Counted from the stretch's first letter, positions 11,240 to 24,157 are shown. The stretch: 64,000 nt of DNA from Adiantum capillus-veneris (GCA_014529385.2 CM043967.1:85995278-86059277); one strand, 5' to 3'. Numbers and translations are program-made. The notes: generated from the sequence alone by a model not told the origin.

Positions 11240-12206
11240 GCTCCAAGATGCCAAAAAATCTTACCTTTTGAGACAATCTCTCATGTTTGAAAATATGGGT
11301 CGAATGAGTTGTCGTCTGAAAGAGAGATCAACCTTGATTCTTTAATATTACATTTGGACCCTGAGGCAACAACAAACATTTGCACAATCTCAAGAGCCTT
11401 CGGGACAACCTGGAGGAAAGCTTTCAAAAATAAAGATGAATCATCTACAAAGAACTGTGCTACGAGCTGGTTTTTGCCTGGAAGGGCTTGTATCTCCATT
11501 CTTGCAGCACAATTTTCAAGCATAGTGACTAGCGGGTGCAAGCTGATGGCGAACAAAAAGGGGGGAAGACCTTTGTTTGATAGATCTTTTAAATTCAAAA
11601 GATACCATAATCCTATCATTGAATAGAAGCTCAGAGTGACTACCATCTCCTAGAGTATGGACCATTCGACATAGTTGAGACCCAACCCAAAGCCCAACGA
11701 TTTCATGAAATCTTCTATGAAAGACCACATAATCCTGTCCATAGGCCTTGTCCAGATCCAAATGTAGTAAAATGCACTCTTGCTTAGTGAGGGACACATA
11801 CTCAATTCCAACAACTTGCTACCAAAATATTTTCATAGATAGACTCGCCTTATATAAATCCATGTTGATGGGGGGAGATTTCTTTATCAAGCAGTGGGGA
11901 GATCCTAAGGGTGACAACTTTGGCAATGATCTTATATTTCACAAACATCATAGAGATGGGGCACCAGTGTTTCAATTGAGAGCATCATAAAATCTTCAGG
12001 ATAGGTTTTATGAGCCCTCTTTTAATGTTGGAATCCAAAGTCCCTTCTAGCAAGGCTTGGTTAGCCATACTTGTGATAGAAGCCTTAAGATCATCCCAGA
12101 ATTCTCTAAAGAACTTCATAGTCAGTCCATCCCAGCTAGCAGACTTCTCCTTGCCTAGAGCTTGTAATGCAACCGAGCATTCATCTTTCGAAAAAAGCCT
12201 TCTCAA
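11240..12206 (-). pseudogene. LINE reverse transcriptase, decayed
   Basis: Non-LTR reverse transcriptase remnant. Landmarks in order are ALQALGKEKSASWDGLTMKF (palm start, 12150-12090), LLHLDLDKAYGQ (the A-motif region, near 11760), and GLPPFLFAISLHPLVTMLEN followed by AQFFVDDSSLF, which holds the catalytic FVDD (near 11430). Several frameshifts separate them. In the intact family this enzyme performs target-primed reverse transcription of its own RNA. Confidence 0.88.
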
Positions 12207-12689
12207 GGAGGTTGGCTTCAGCCTGAGATGTGATCATGCTGATACTACCGAGAAAAAAGGCTCTAGCATCATCCACCTCTTGAGAGTAGGTCCTTGTCTG
12301 GACAATAACTTGGCTCACTGCTCAAACATCATCTTGGACATTTCATCATGGTCCTATGTAGCGTTCCCATCCCCATCCAGAAGTGATTGGACATGGCCCC
12401 TGCTCCTCTTTATTTTCAAGGCCGAAGAAAGTGTGCTTGATTGGAGGCCTCAGGTTGAAGGAAGGTCTCTCTCAAGAGCACTCTAACCCTCCTTAAGTTG
12501 ATGGTCTATTGGGTCACATTTAGCTTCTAGCCACGTCTTATGCTCTACTTCGAAAGCCAACCCAACCTTTTTTTTTAACAACAGATCCACTTCATCCTCT
12601 AGCTGCTGCATACGCTCACCTTGGGCCTTTCTCATTCTAGGGCCCACACTTTTGATTGCTTTTTGTTTACTCTTGGTGAAGATCACCAT

Positions 12690-13194
12690 CTTTATTAAGC
12701 TTACATAAAGCTTTTTTGGTTAGGCTTTGGAACAATGGGTCTTTGAACAGATGTTCCCCTGAGATAAGGAGCTTTCTAGTCCCTTGGGAAAGCTTCCTTG
12801 GGCCTTTGGCTTTGTTGAATTTAATGAACAATGGCCGATAAGTGAAGGAATCCATTTGGCATTGTGATAGCAGTAGCATCTGTCAAGCCGGGAGGCCGTG
12901 CGGGTATATTGTAGGCTGACATACATGAAACTTAGTATTTTATTCCAAGGGCCAACCTCCCACAAGTCCATCAGAGTCCATTTCTCAAAGAGGCTCAGTC
13001 ATTTAGATTTTTTTGGTCCAACCAGTAGACTCGAGGATCCTGTTCTATCCTTCAGCTTCTCCACCATATTGAAGTCCCCCAGCAGGAGCCACTCCCCTTC
13101 AATCTGGGTATCCCTGAGGTGCATCCACAAGTTGGCTCTATTCTTAGCATCACAAGATCTATATATGTTAATTACAGTGATAGTCTGACCCGCT
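12690..13194 (-). pseudogene. LINE endonuclease, 3' half
   Basis: Apurinic-endonuclease-like (EEP) domain of the L1 ORF2. The sequence EGEWLLLGDFNMVE is the conserved GDFN motif, followed by a stop, MDLWEVGPWN, and SRLDRCYC, a conserved SRLDR region. The domain is interrupted at 13195-16932 by the copia element and its duplicated CATTT; the upstream half resumes at 16933. In the intact family it nicks the target. Confidence 0.85.
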
Positions 13195-13199
13195 CATTT

Positions 13200-13379
13200 T
13201 GTTGGGGTATAGATGCCTGTGCCATGCCCGGCCGTCCAGAGTCTGGGCGCACTGACTTGTATACCTTATATATAGCATAAGTGTATAGGGGGCTGCTCAC
13301 TCTTTGAGTCTCCCCATCGATATCTGTGTCTCCTTCTCTCTCTCACTCTCCGTCTGTGGTGCTTTCCGATCCCCCTTCA
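13200..13379 (+). repeat. 5' LTR of the copia element
   Basis: 180 bp, starting TGTTGGGGTATAGATGCC and ending CCCCCTTCA. The sequence TATATATAGCATAAG near 13267-13281 could supply the promoter TATA. It matches 16737-16927. Confidence 0.93.
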
Positions 13380-14802
13380 ATTGGTATCAGAGCGACAGGT
13401 GTGAGAGCGTAGATGAACGGCTTCGCGATGAACTCGTCGGCTATGGCGGACAGGTCACAGATCTGAGCAAAGGAATAGAGGAGGCTTGTTGACAGCCATA
13501 CAGAGGCCTGCAGGAGAGCTCTCAGGAGCTTCCTAGTGCTCATAGATCAGTCCACAGTTCCTCTATAGATCAGCCCACTGTGTACAGCATCTTCCCTCTT
13601 CTCGGCAAGCTTTGCAATGGCTACATCGGCGACAGATTGGAGCTTGGAGCTTCCATAGACATGGAAGCATTGTGAGATTGATACATTCAGCTCACGCATT
13701 GAGGTGGGAAGTGAGTTTGAGCCTTTCTATGAGCTCAAAGAAGCCCAAAAGAAAGTCGTTCAGTTTTTGGAAGTTTGACAGCAATCTACTGTTTTTCTCA
13801 TAACTTGAGCTACAAAGCTCCGATTTCAAAACTTTCTCTTTCAAAACGGAGCTGGCTTCAAGATCTACGACTTTGTAGAAGGAATTATTTTTTGATTCAG
13901 AGTGCAGGTTGGTCTGAAATTAAAAACACAGAGACTATTTTTCAGGACAGTTTTGGGCTCTGTTGTTTTCTTTGTTGCAGACAGCTTACCCGTGCACACT
14001 GCAGGTAGCAGGCACATATGAGGTGTTACAAGATCGGGTTTGACTTCCAGGTACAGGTTGAGTCTAGTACTCCCACAGGTGTTGCCAGTTGCAGTTGAGT
14101 GGTTGTTCTGTAGTGTTGTGGCTTGCATACATGGTCTTTGAGCGGGTAATGCTCTATGTATGCTTATGTGGTGAGCAGTAGATCTTGTGAGCAAGTGCAG
14201 AGGTTGGTTGTGGATGACATGTATGGTCACCTGTGGTACTCTTTGTGAACATTTGTTGGACACAGGTTTGCAGAGCTTATGCATGTATGTTGAGTGTAGT
14301 TTGATGCACATTGATTGCTCATTGTATTGAGCTTGCAGGACAATGGTTATTTTGTGTTGATAGCCATTGTGCATCGAAACTCTGGCGAAATTTTCCCAGG
14401 AGTTTTATGCGTATCATTTATGCAATCTAGGTAGAGATTGCGGGTTGCACTCAGCATTTGCGTGTGGTGTTCTCTGCAGGTGGGAGATTTGTACGTGTGT
14501 ATGCATCGATACCGCACATTGTGGGCTTGGTGATTAACTCACAGTTTGACAGGCGTATATTTATCTTGGCACACTCACAGGAGTGAATATTGTGATGTAT
14601 GCTTGTGTGGCTACGAGCTAGGTAGTCGGATTTGAGTGATATTGACTTGTGATTTTGTGCAAGGTTTTTCACGGTTATTGGTGCAATTTTGCATCAGGTT
14701 TTGAGCCATATTTGCAGACTTTTGTTGATGCGATACAAGCCAGTTTAGGGCTGATTTGGTTGACATTTGCTACTCATTGTTGGTTGCTCTTTTGCGAGCA
14801 TT

Positions 14803-15792
14803 ATGGCTGATTTTTCATTTGACTTCCAGCGTTATGGTCTGACACAGTTTGATGGTGCAGATTTGGTTGCTTGGAAGGAGCATATGCTTGTTGCATTGAC
14901 GGATTTGGGCCAGGATAAACCCTTGCATGGTTTATCGGCGAAGCCCAAGTCTATGCGTGATGATGATTGGCAGGATCTTGATGAGTTAGCCATGTCTACG
15001 ATTCATTTGCATCTGGTTGAGTCTGTTTACTGGCAGGTCTCGAGGGAGACTACAACTCATGCTTTATGGCAGAGTTTACATGCTATGTACGCGACATCCA
15101 TGTCTACAGGGGAGTCTAGTCCCACTTTTATGTCCATGGGAGAGATTGGTCCCACACGCAAGTCTCGACGGCATAGAGACTTGACATGTTGGCTTTGTGG
15201 ACATAGAGGGCACATTAGGCGTCGATGTTTCACGCGTTTGAGACAACGGAGGCGACAAATGCGTGATGCAGATTTGGGCATGACAGATGCTAGTGAGATC
15301 AGTACGGTGGTTACTAAGTATGCTTGTGACGACGGTATCACATTTACATCTAGCTTGTCTTCAGACGATCTTATGTCTACGGATTGCATATCGGATTGCA
15401 AATTGTCTTCACATTGGTTACTAGATTCAGATGCTACTTTCCATGTCACGTCGCATCGTGAGTGGTTTAGCACGTTTTCTAGTGGGAGACTTGGTTGTGT
15501 GCACATAGTTGATGGTGTTGTGTATGACATTGAGGGTGTAGGAGACGTATATTTGTCCTTGCCCAGTGGTATGAGATTTACCCTGCATCATGTGCGTTTT
15601 GTGCCAGATCTGAAACGGGATTTGATCTCAGTCAGACAGTTACGGGATAGTGGATGTCGGGTATCGCTGCTTGAGCGATCTTTTGCGTTGCATTTGGGTT
15701 CGCTAGTGATTGCGAGAGGTGCTAGAGTTGGCACATGGTACCCATTGCACGTAGTACTGGTGAGAGATGGTCGAGTCTCAATCTTGTTATAG
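14803..15792 (+). CDS. Copia gag plus truncated protease, 329 aa
   Basis: The frame opens at the ATG at 14803 (MADFSFDFQRYG) and runs intact to TAG. The first ~110 residues resemble copia gag (DELAMSTIHLHLVESVYWQV). Most of the second half of the gag domain is missing, and the zinc knuckle CWLCGHRGHIRRRC follows. The protease region HWLLDSDATFHVTSHREWF has Asp where the aspartic-protease triad normally has Gly (DSG). It ends in a pre-integrase-like segment (GTWYPLHVVL). An intact frame in a pol-less element fits a non-autonomous family that relies on enzymes from a partner, but this is inference. Confidence 0.78.
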   Translation: MADFSFDFQRYGLTQFDGADLVAWKEHMLVALTDLGQDKPLHGLSAKPKSMRDDDWQDLDELAMSTIHLHLVESVYWQVSRETTTHALWQSLHAMYATSMSTGESSPTFMSMGEIGPTRKSRRHRDLTCWLCGHRGHIRRRCFTRLRQRRRQMRDADLGMTDASEISTVVTKYACDDGITFTSSLSSDDLMSTDCISDCKLSSHWLLDSDATFHVTSHREWFSTFSSGRLGCVHIVDGVVYDIEGVGDVYLSLPSGMRFTLHHVRFVPDLKRDLISVRQLRDSGCRVSLLERSFALHLGSLVIARGARVGTWYPLHVVLVRDGRVSILL

Positions 15793-16295
15793 CCATGTAG
15801 AGAGCGAGAGACCCGGACAGTCTCTTTTGCTCATGGGTTGCAGGGTGCTTTGTATGGAGTGCAGAGCTTGTGCACATAGTTGGGGCACGACTTGAGCAAT
15901 CACACAGAGAGGTGACAGAGTCAGACATGCATGCTTTTCTAGTGACTGAGCAAAGCAAAGAGTCAGTTGTGCGAGATACTTCTATGCAGGATAGACAGGT
16001 AGAGCGGTCTTGCTCTAGTGAGTCATGACAGGAGGAAGTTGTGCAAGAGTCTATGCATAAGGAGTTAGAGCATGAAAGCTCTAGTGAGTCACAGCAGATT
16101 GAGTGGTCACGTTTGCAGTGGATGATTGCAGAGGAGGCTGAGACGTCAGCGATTATGCAATCATTCCTTTCTATGCTCGACATTGAGCATGGGGATATAG
16201 TTGTGCAGGATATGTCTTCCAGCAGACACCTAGAGCAGCTGGTTTGCTCTGAGGTTGCATGACAGGTTGATGCGTCTTTTGCGGACAGTCAGGAG

Positions 16296-16601
16296 ATGCA
16301 TGTGGCTGACACGCCTTGTCAGTCAAAGATGCCTATTGCAAGGGATATATATGTTGATGCATGCTCCGTAGAGCTAGCAGGGCCCGCTAGCATTGCATCG
16401 GCATTCGGTGGTCTCATGTATGAGATGTTGATCTTGAGACCGGATATCGCAGCTACAGTGGGAGCATTTGCAGTTGGGGTTGTCAGTCGTTTGTTGACTG
16501 ATGATGGCATAGTGCACATGGGAGATATGCAGGTATTGCGTACATACTTGCAGTACGTGTGCGGTACGTCTGGTGGTGTATGGACTTACACGGGAGCATG
16601 A
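16296..16601 (+). pseudogene. Copia RT C-terminal remnant
   Basis: GGLMYEMLILRPDIAATVGA corresponds to the segment after the copia reverse transcriptase core, as in GSLMYAMIATRPDIAFAVG of the element at 19521-23503; LQYVCGTSGGVWTY matches its next block. The catalytic YVDD part and RNase H are absent. The preceding 15793-16295 includes a Glu/Ser-rich frame (16041-16262) with no recognised match. Confidence 0.7.
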
Positions 16602-16736
16602 CAGGAGCAGGACAGCCGGATGCACACGATCACAGCCAGCCAGTGGGCATCGGTTGAGAGCGATTTTCTCTCGCCTTTTGTAGTCTTTAGACTAGGTTCC
16701 CTTGCTTAAAGGCACAATCGCCTTTAAGTGGGAGGT

Positions 16737-16927
16737 TGTTGGGGTATAGATGCCTGTGCCTTGCCCGGCCGCCCAGAGTCTGGGCGCCCACTGACTTGTA
16801 TACCTTATACATAGCATAAGTGTATAGGGGGCTGCTCACTCTTTGAGTCTCCCCACCCATATCTCTGTGTCATGTGTCTCCTTCTCTCTCTCACTCTCCG
16901 TCTGTGGTGCTTTCCGATCCCCCTTCA
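16737..16927 (+). repeat. 3' LTR of the copia element
   Basis: 191 bp, with the same ends as the 5' LTR. Differences from it include GCGCCCACTG for GCGCACTG and an extra ~10 bp near 16865-16880. It is followed by the duplicated CATTT and then the remaining LINE endonuclease. Confidence 0.93.
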
Positions 16928-16932
16928 CATTT

Positions 16933-17200
16933 GACTCTTAACTCCTAGAACTCTCCCCGAGGAGTGATTCAAGATCACTTCTGGCTCTAGGTCCCTATCC
17001 AAAATAGATAGGATGCCACTATAACCATCCACTTTCTCTCCATAGAACACCAATTTCTTCCTCAAAGCTTGCTCCTGACATCCATGTGGTGCTCCTGGAT
17101 AGGGCTGAAAGCATGGTTTGGTGGTACAAAAAGGAATGTCCTTGACACAACATAGGCTTGGCGGTTCATGTGTGTAAAAAGAGAGAACCTTCTAATTGAA
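16933..17200 (-). pseudogene. LINE endonuclease, 5' half
   Basis: In continuous minus-strand reading this encodes KKLVFYGEKVDGYSGILSIL and further residues that join the EEP half at 13194-12690 once the copia insertion and one CATTT are set aside. Frames beyond about 17110 are decayed. Confidence 0.7.
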
Positions 17201-17329
17201 ATTGGGGAGAGGCCATATATTTCTTTTTCTTTGTTTTTGAAGACGTTTTTATCTTTTGAAAGTGGCCACTCCCAAGAAGAGGTGGGGTTTGAGGACAGGA
17301 TTGGGGGGGTTATGGTTCGGTGCTTTGAC

Positions 17330-17460
<131 letters not shown>

Positions 17461-17466
17461 GAGTTT

Positions 17467-17827
<361 letters not shown>

Positions 17828-19520
17828 TGGTATCAAATCTTAGTGTTTGAAGGCCTTGGCGTGGACAAGCGTTCTTGAAGAGGAGAAGAAGAAGAAGTGG
17901 GAAGTCCCCCCTTGTTGGTCATCGGCATCCCTAGCAGCACTCCATGCCCCCTCTGCTCCCAAGCATTCTATAACGTTGCAGTACAGTGCTGCAGTAACCC
18001 TCTTGCTTTCATTTTAAAATGTTGTCCCAACGCTATCTGAAACTACCCAAATCACCCACGGTTTGGAACGATGTTGGACAACAGTGGCTTGGTGGTTTCC
18101 CTCTAGCCATGGTGTTTTAGAACGTTGTCTACTGGTAGTGCTTGGAACAGCCACCTCGCTTGGCGACCCCCTTCCCTTGCTCGAGCGTTTCAAAATGCTG
18201 TCAGCAGTGACCACTTGACCCCCCCCCCCCGGGCGCCTCCCTCCCTTACAACATTTTAAAATGCTCGACCATAAGGTGCTCTTTGGCAATGGCATGGAAC
18301 CCCCACCATTACACATTGACCCATTGTTTTGAAACACCTAGGGCCAGCAGGTGTTGGTAGGCACTTGTCTGCTGAGACGATCCTTGGAGTCGAGGCTTTG
18401 GTGGCTCGGAGATGAAGAGAGGGGAATCAAAGAAGCCACACTTGATGCGGCTTGGCAGAACAAAAAGGTAGAAATTTGGAGTGGAAGGAAGAAAGTTTCT
18501 CGGAGTGGCTTGGGAGACAAAAAGGCGAACAAAGTCTGGAGCTTAAGAGGGATAGCAGATTGTACAGAGCCCATTGCGTATGGAGTTCCCTTTGTGGTGG
18601 AATTGAATCGGCTTGGAGAATCTGTGGCTTGGTGCTTGTGCGGCCCATTGGAGTGCAAGAAGCCCGTTTCTTTTTTTGCAACTTCAAAATGGCCTCCCCT
18701 TGCTCGAACACCCGCTATGACATTGACCAACGACAACCAAAAGCTATGGATAACGGATCGTCAACCATCCATTTATTAGCGGCCTACACACCGGCAAAGT
18801 TCTCAAGGAACCCGAAAAATTGTTTGGCTCAAGTTTGTGAAGTTAAAAGCAAATGGTAGAGTTTGCTAGAGGAAAACAACAAAGGTCAGTTGGACACTGA
18901 TGGCAATACCATTACTCAGTTAGCTGCCTCGGTACGAGGGAGGTATGACCACAGTCATGATTGTGATTCGATGCTTTGTTTTGGCTCGAGAGTATGAAGC
19001 CAAAGGCAAAACCAGGGACACACAGATAGACAAGGACAAAGGAAAGCTGGATAGAGATTATGGTAATAAAGATTTGACAGAGGAGATCGGCATGGCACTC
19101 GTGGCAGTGGCCACATTGGCCTCGACGTCACATTTCTAGTCAAATGACAAGGTGTAGCCACTAGCTTCAGCCATAGAGAGGCTTGTGAGTAGCAGAGAGG
19201 GGCAATGCATGCTCCTTATATTAATTTACCGGACCCTTGTGTTGGAGTTCAAGTTATTGGTGTTTGGACCCGTAGGTCGGAGTTCAATGCACATGCATCT
19301 GATAGGGAACCAATCAAACATCTAAAACACTATGGATGGGCGTGCCAATTCATTGTTGTTGGTGAGATTATGGACAGGATGTGCTCCAACAGTTCATTAT
19401 CTTGGAGTTTTATATTTTGGATGTAATGAGTTCACAGGTTGATATTGGTTCAAAGGTCAGTTTACAGGGGAAACTCTGCCGAATTTTTCCCAGGAAAGTA
19501 AACTACTGTGAAGCGTAGCT
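17828..19520 (+). other. Leader/interior of the chimeric element
   Basis: Starts with the primer site. Overlapping open stretches at 18338-18859 and 19205-19426 encode nothing I recognise. Near 19463-19496 the phrase GAAACTCTGCCGAATTTTTC matches the leader of the copia element at 14381-14405, so the copia-type part begins before 19463. Confidence 0.4.
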
Positions 19521-22500
19521 ATGGTTGGTGGATCATAGGACACTGCTCTTTACAATATCAAGAAACTAGATGGAACCAATTTCCCATTCTGGAAGAAGCA
19601 GATTTGACACGTGTTGGTACAAAAGAAGCAGATAAAACCTATAAAGCTCAAGGGGATAAAACCAGAAGATATGGACGAAGATGAATGGAGCGAAATGGAT
19701 GAATTGGCACTTTCTACCATTATGCTGACTTTGGCAGAAAGCGTTTACTTCAATGTAGCAAACGAGATGTCGGCTTATCAAGCATGGTTAAAGCTGAGTG
19801 ATCTTTATGAGAAGCAGAGTGCAGCTTCACAGGTATACTGGCTTAAGAAGCTTGTTGACTTGAAGATGAAAGAAGGGACACCTATGTCCAATCATCTGAA
19901 TGAATTCAACACAATCTATAGTCAGTTGTCAGCTCAAGGTGTCAAGTTTGATGAACCTGTTAGAGCTATGTTTCTGTTGATCACATTGCCAGAAAGTTGG
20001 GACACTTTTCGCACAGCTTTGAGTAATTCTGCACCTCCAAATGGTTTGAACATAGCAGGTGTAGAAGGAAGTCTACTTACTGAAGAAACCAATAGAAAGA
20101 CAATGGACAAAGGCAAAGGAACAGCCTTAGTTGTCAGGGGAAGGACCAAAGAAAAGTACAAAGGTGGAAAGAGGAATCAGTCTCGTAGCAAGTCCGGCAG
20201 TGCTAAAGACAAGAGTGACATAGAATGCTACCATTGTGGCAAGAAGGGTCACATGAAAAGAGACTGCAGAGAATGGAAAGCAGAAAAAGGCAAAGAGAAA
20301 GCTGAAGACCATGGTGAGAAGAACAAGTCCTCAGTGAATATTCAAGAAATAAATGTGACAAACACTGTTGCAGAGGATGATTGTCTAGTGTCAGGAGACA
20401 TCTACTTCTTGAAGAATACAATGGACTCAGCTCTTCTTACATCATCTGATGGAAATGCACTGAGTGACTGGATTATAGACTCAGGGGCATCACTTCATGT
20501 GTCTCCAAACAAGGAGTGGTTTACCTCTTATGTGACCACTAAAGATCATGTTCGGCTAGGCAATGGGCAGACATGTGAGATCTTAGGTGTTGGAAATGTT
20601 CAATTGAAGTTTTAGAATGGCTCTTCTTTCACGCTGAAGAATGTGAGACATGTTCCCGCAATTACAAAGAGCTTGATCAGCACAGGTTTACTTGATGATG
20701 CTGGCTACGTCACCACTTTTGGACAGAACATGTGGAAGATATCCAAGGGTTCTATGACAGTAGCACATGGAGTAAAGTCTGGAGGACTTTACATGATTTA
20801 TGTATCAAATGTCTCTAAAAATGTAATCAATGTAACCGAGCAGCCGAACGTTTCTTTGTGGCATAGCCGGTCAGGACATATGTCCAAGAAGGGAATGGAA
20901 ATCGTGTCTCGTTCTGGTTATTTGCCTGGATTGTCATTTAATGATTTTGAATTCTGTGAACATTGTCTGTATGGTAAGCAAACACAGCATCCACATAAGC
21001 ACAGAAGCAGTAGAAGAGATACATAGTTGGCACTTGTTCATAGTGATTTGTGTGGACCTATGCCTAATCTATCTCTAGGGGGAGCTTCTTACTTTATGAC
21101 ATTTATAGATGATTACTCGAGGAAAGTATGGGTTTACTTCTCAAGCACAAGGATGAAGCGTTTAGTGTTTTCAAAACGTTTGTGACACTTGTGGAGAATC
21201 AGAGTGGCAAGAAGCTTAAATGCTTACGCACTGACAATGGTGGAGAGTATGTTTCAAAGGCCTTTCAGGACTTTTGTGAGTCAAAAGGTATAAAACGTGA
21301 ACTTACTGCTCCTTACAATCCTCCTCAAAATGGTGTTGCTGAGAGGATGAATAGGACCATACAAGAGAAGGTCAGAAGTATGTTGTCTAATGCACAGCTG
21401 CCAAATGGGTTTTGGGCTGAAGCTGTATCAACAGCTGTTCATCTTATAAATAGATCTCCTAGCAAGGTTTTGCAGAAGGATTTAGTGGTAGAGATGGTAT
21501 GGTCAGGCAAGGTGTCCTCATACAAGCATCTCAGAGTCTTTGGCTGTGAGGCATATACTCACGTTGCAAAGGAATTTAGGAACAAACTTGAGCCAAAGAG
21601 TAGAAAGTGCATCTTTCTAGGCTATGGTAATTCTGGTGAGATGGGGTACAGACGTTGGGATCCCGAATCCAGAAAGGTTATCCACAGCAATGATGCTCAC
21701 TTTAATGAAGCCAAATATCATTCTAAACCAGAGAGGGTTGAGGAGATTAGAAGAGTTGTCTTCCAAGAAGATGGACTTGCACGTGCAAGACAAAATGTCA
21801 GGGCTCAAGAGGAGCAAGGACAGGATAGAGTGGAACCACAGGTTGTGGCTGAACCTGAGCCACCTATTGTGCGTAGATCTGGACGTATCACACAACCTCC
21901 TGATAGGTTTGTTCTATCTATGAACTATGTTATGTTGACTGATTGCAATGAGCCTTCATGTTACAAGGAAGCAGTGCAAATGAAGGACTCCGGGAATTGG
22001 GAATTGGCCATGCAGTCAGAGATGACAGCTCTGCATAAAAACAAGACATGGAAGCTAGTTAAATTACCGCAGGGCAAAAAGGCTCTACCTTGTAAATGGG
22101 TTTACATGTATAAGATCACCACTCATGATAGTCAGCCAAAGTACAAAGCAAGGCTTGTTGCCAATGGCTTTAAGCAAGAACAAGGCATTGACTTTGATGA
22201 AGTCTTCTCTCCGGTGGTCAAGATGACTACATTGAGATGCTTTCTTGCATTGGTTGCCATATTAGATTTGGTGTTGCACCAAATGGATGTCAAGACAAAG
22301 TTCTTGCATGGTGATTTAGATGTGGAAATTTACATGCAGCAGCCAGAAGGGTTTGTTGAGAAAGGCAAGGAAGATTGGGTATGCCAATTGTTAAAGAGTC
22401 TTTATGGCTTAAAACAATCACCGAGGGCATGGTACCATAAATTCCACAAGTTTATGCTTTCTCAAGGCTACAAACGTAGTGAGTTCGATCACTCTCTATA

Positions 22501-23503
22501 TACAAAGAAGGCTAAGGATGGCAGTTGGCTGATCCTTATTTTGTATGTGGATGACATGTTGATTTGTGGCAAGCACTTGGAAGAAATTTCAGCTTTGAAG
22601 TCAAAGATGGCAAAATCGTTTGACATGAAAGACATGGGTGAGGCAAGTCATATACTTGGTATGCGCATTGAGAGAGACAGATCAAAGAAGTTTATTTGGT
22701 TATCTCAAACAGAGTATATTGACAAGGTTTTGCAACGTTTCAATATGGAGAAGGGAAAGGCATTGAGTGTTCCATTGCCACCATATGTGAAACTTAGCAA
22801 ACAAGATTGTCCTGTGTCTGAGGAAGAACAGGCTGAAATGGATAAGATTCCATATGCGTCTGCAGTGGGTAGTTTAATGTATGCAATGATTGCTACTCGC
22901 CCAGACATTGCATTTGCAGTGGGAGTAGTAAGTCGATACATGTCAAACCCAGGCAAGAAACATTGGGAGGCAGTGAAAGGAATATTGAGATACCTGAAAG
23001 CTACAAAGAGTATGCGCATATGCTATGGGAGTCAGGAGCTAAGTGTAAAGGGTTTTACAGACTCAGATTATGCAGGTGACTTAGACAACCGAAGGTCTAC
23101 GTCAGGGTATGTCTTTACATTGGCTGGTGGAACAGTATCATGGCGTTCTAGATTACAAGATTGTGTTACTCAGTCTACTACAGAGGCTGAATATGTTGCA
23201 GCATCAGAGGCATGCAAAGAATCAATTTGGCTTAATCGACTAGTAACAGATTTGGGAATCAAAGAAGAGATGCCTGTGTTATATTGTGATAGTCAAAGTG
23301 CTATACAATTGGCTTGCAATCCAGTTTATCACTCAAAGACAAAGCATGTGGATGTGAAGTATCATTTCATAAGGGAAATGCTCGAGGATAAGCAACTTCA
23401 GCTTGTCAAAAATCACACCACAGAAAATCCTACTGATCTACTTACAAAAGGACTTCCCTCAGAGAGCTTTGCGCACTTTTGCAAGCAGTTAGGTGTAGGG
23501 TAG
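19521..23503 (+). pseudogene. Copia gag-pol polyprotein, disabled
   Basis: Order: gag (from ATG 19521), zinc knuckle CYHCGKKGHMKRDC (20226-20267), protease DWIIDSGASLHVSPNKEWF (20467-20523), pre-integrase LWHSRSGHM with its Cys pair, integrase (CGPM, TDNGGEY, NPPQNGVAERMN), reverse transcriptase (FLHGDL, LYVDDMLICG), and RNase H (DSDYAGD, STTEAEYVA, DSQSAIQLA). The frame is broken by TAG 19536, TGA 19605, TAG 20613, TAG 21024 and a frameshift near 21140. From 21128 it is open for 791 codons. The stops look like point changes in an otherwise well-kept copy, so the insertion is fairly young. Confidence 0.94.
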
Positions 23504-23592
23504 TACATCACTTCTCTACATCTCTTGTATATTAGCTTGTATAGTAGCTTCTCTCACACTTAAAGTACCACATTGGACTTTAAGTGGGAGGT

Positions 23593-23784
23593 TGTTGGGG
23601 TATAAAGTCCAATGTGGTCACCCAGGTAAGTGGGCAGGCCGCCAGGTATGTACACATATTCTTTTGTAAAAACCTAATAAGAACTCACTATGCTCTACAC
23701 ATTACAGTAGAGCGAGTTCACCATATCGTCGTGCTCTTCTTCTCATACTCTCTCTCGCGTAACACTTCCGCTCGTACTCCTTCA
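23593..23784 (+). repeat. Inner 3' LTR of the copia gag-pol
   Basis: It follows the polypurine tract TAAGTGGGAGG, starts TGTTGGGGTATAAAGTCC and most likely ends at CTCCTTCA, 192 bp. The start motif is shared with the LTRs at 13200 and 16737, so the two elements are related. No 5' partner was found upstream of 19521. Confidence 0.7.
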
Positions 23785-23804
23785 ACTATGAGCTGCATAG
23801 AGGG

Positions 23805-23937
23805 TGTTAAAGTTTAGGCATCTCAAGTGAATTGCCCAATGTGATCCCATTATTTAGTTTGGCTTTTAGGTATTTATTTTACTTATTTGTCAAAGTTTTG
23901 GGTAGGGCAATTTACTGGGCTTGCTATAAGCAATCTC

Positions 23938-23990
<53 letters not shown>

Positions 23991-24037
23991 CGCTCACTCC
24001 CCTTGGTCTCTATGCTTCCGTATCGTCGACTTTGACA
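23805..24037 (+). repeat. 3' LTR carrying a ~46-base CT tract
   Basis: Same ends as the 5' LTR, but the CT run is only 23942-23987, and a ~43-base segment (about 23849-23891) is present that the 5' copy lacks. Confidence 0.88.
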
Positions 24038-24047
24038 AGTTTGGCAT

Positions 24048-24049
24048 CT

Positions 24050-24112
<63 letters not shown>

Positions 24113-24157
24113 GAGAGTTTGGCATCCTGCACCTTGCCTGCTCCATAGCCACCAAAG

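Larger units (their letters stand above)
13200..16927 (+). mobile_element. Non-autonomous Ty1/copia element with 5-bp TSD
   Basis: LTRs are 13200-13379 and 16737-16927, both TG...CA and clearly alike apart from a ~10-bp indel. The target duplication is CATTT (13195-13199 and 16928-16932). The primer-binding site TGGTATCAGAGC (13382-13393) is the usual initiator-Met tRNA type of plant copia. The polypurine tract AAGTGGGAGG precedes the 3' LTR. Inside are a ~1.4-kb leader, a gag-protease frame and a small reverse-transcriptase remnant; integrase and the catalytic RT core are absent. Confidence 0.93.
9621..17250 (-). mobile_element. L1-type LINE, ORF2 part, nested insertion
   Basis: In minus-strand order: endonuclease (about 17200-16933 and 13194-12690), linker, reverse transcriptase (12206-11240), thumb/connection and a zf-RVT-like zinc segment (10254-10015), a 3' end with a CTCACATATTGTGAG stem-loop (about 9650-9664), and an A-rich tail seen as T-rich plus strand at 9621-9640. 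Frames are broken throughout, so the copy is dead. The copia element 13200-16927 splits the endonuclease. ORF1 is not seen; the 5' side runs into (CT)n(CA)n at 17333-17460. Confidence 0.85.

Noticed and set aside
13865-14374. 169-codon minus-strand frame in the copia leader
   Set aside because: Unrelated composition, lies in the non-coding leader of an LTR element, no family match.
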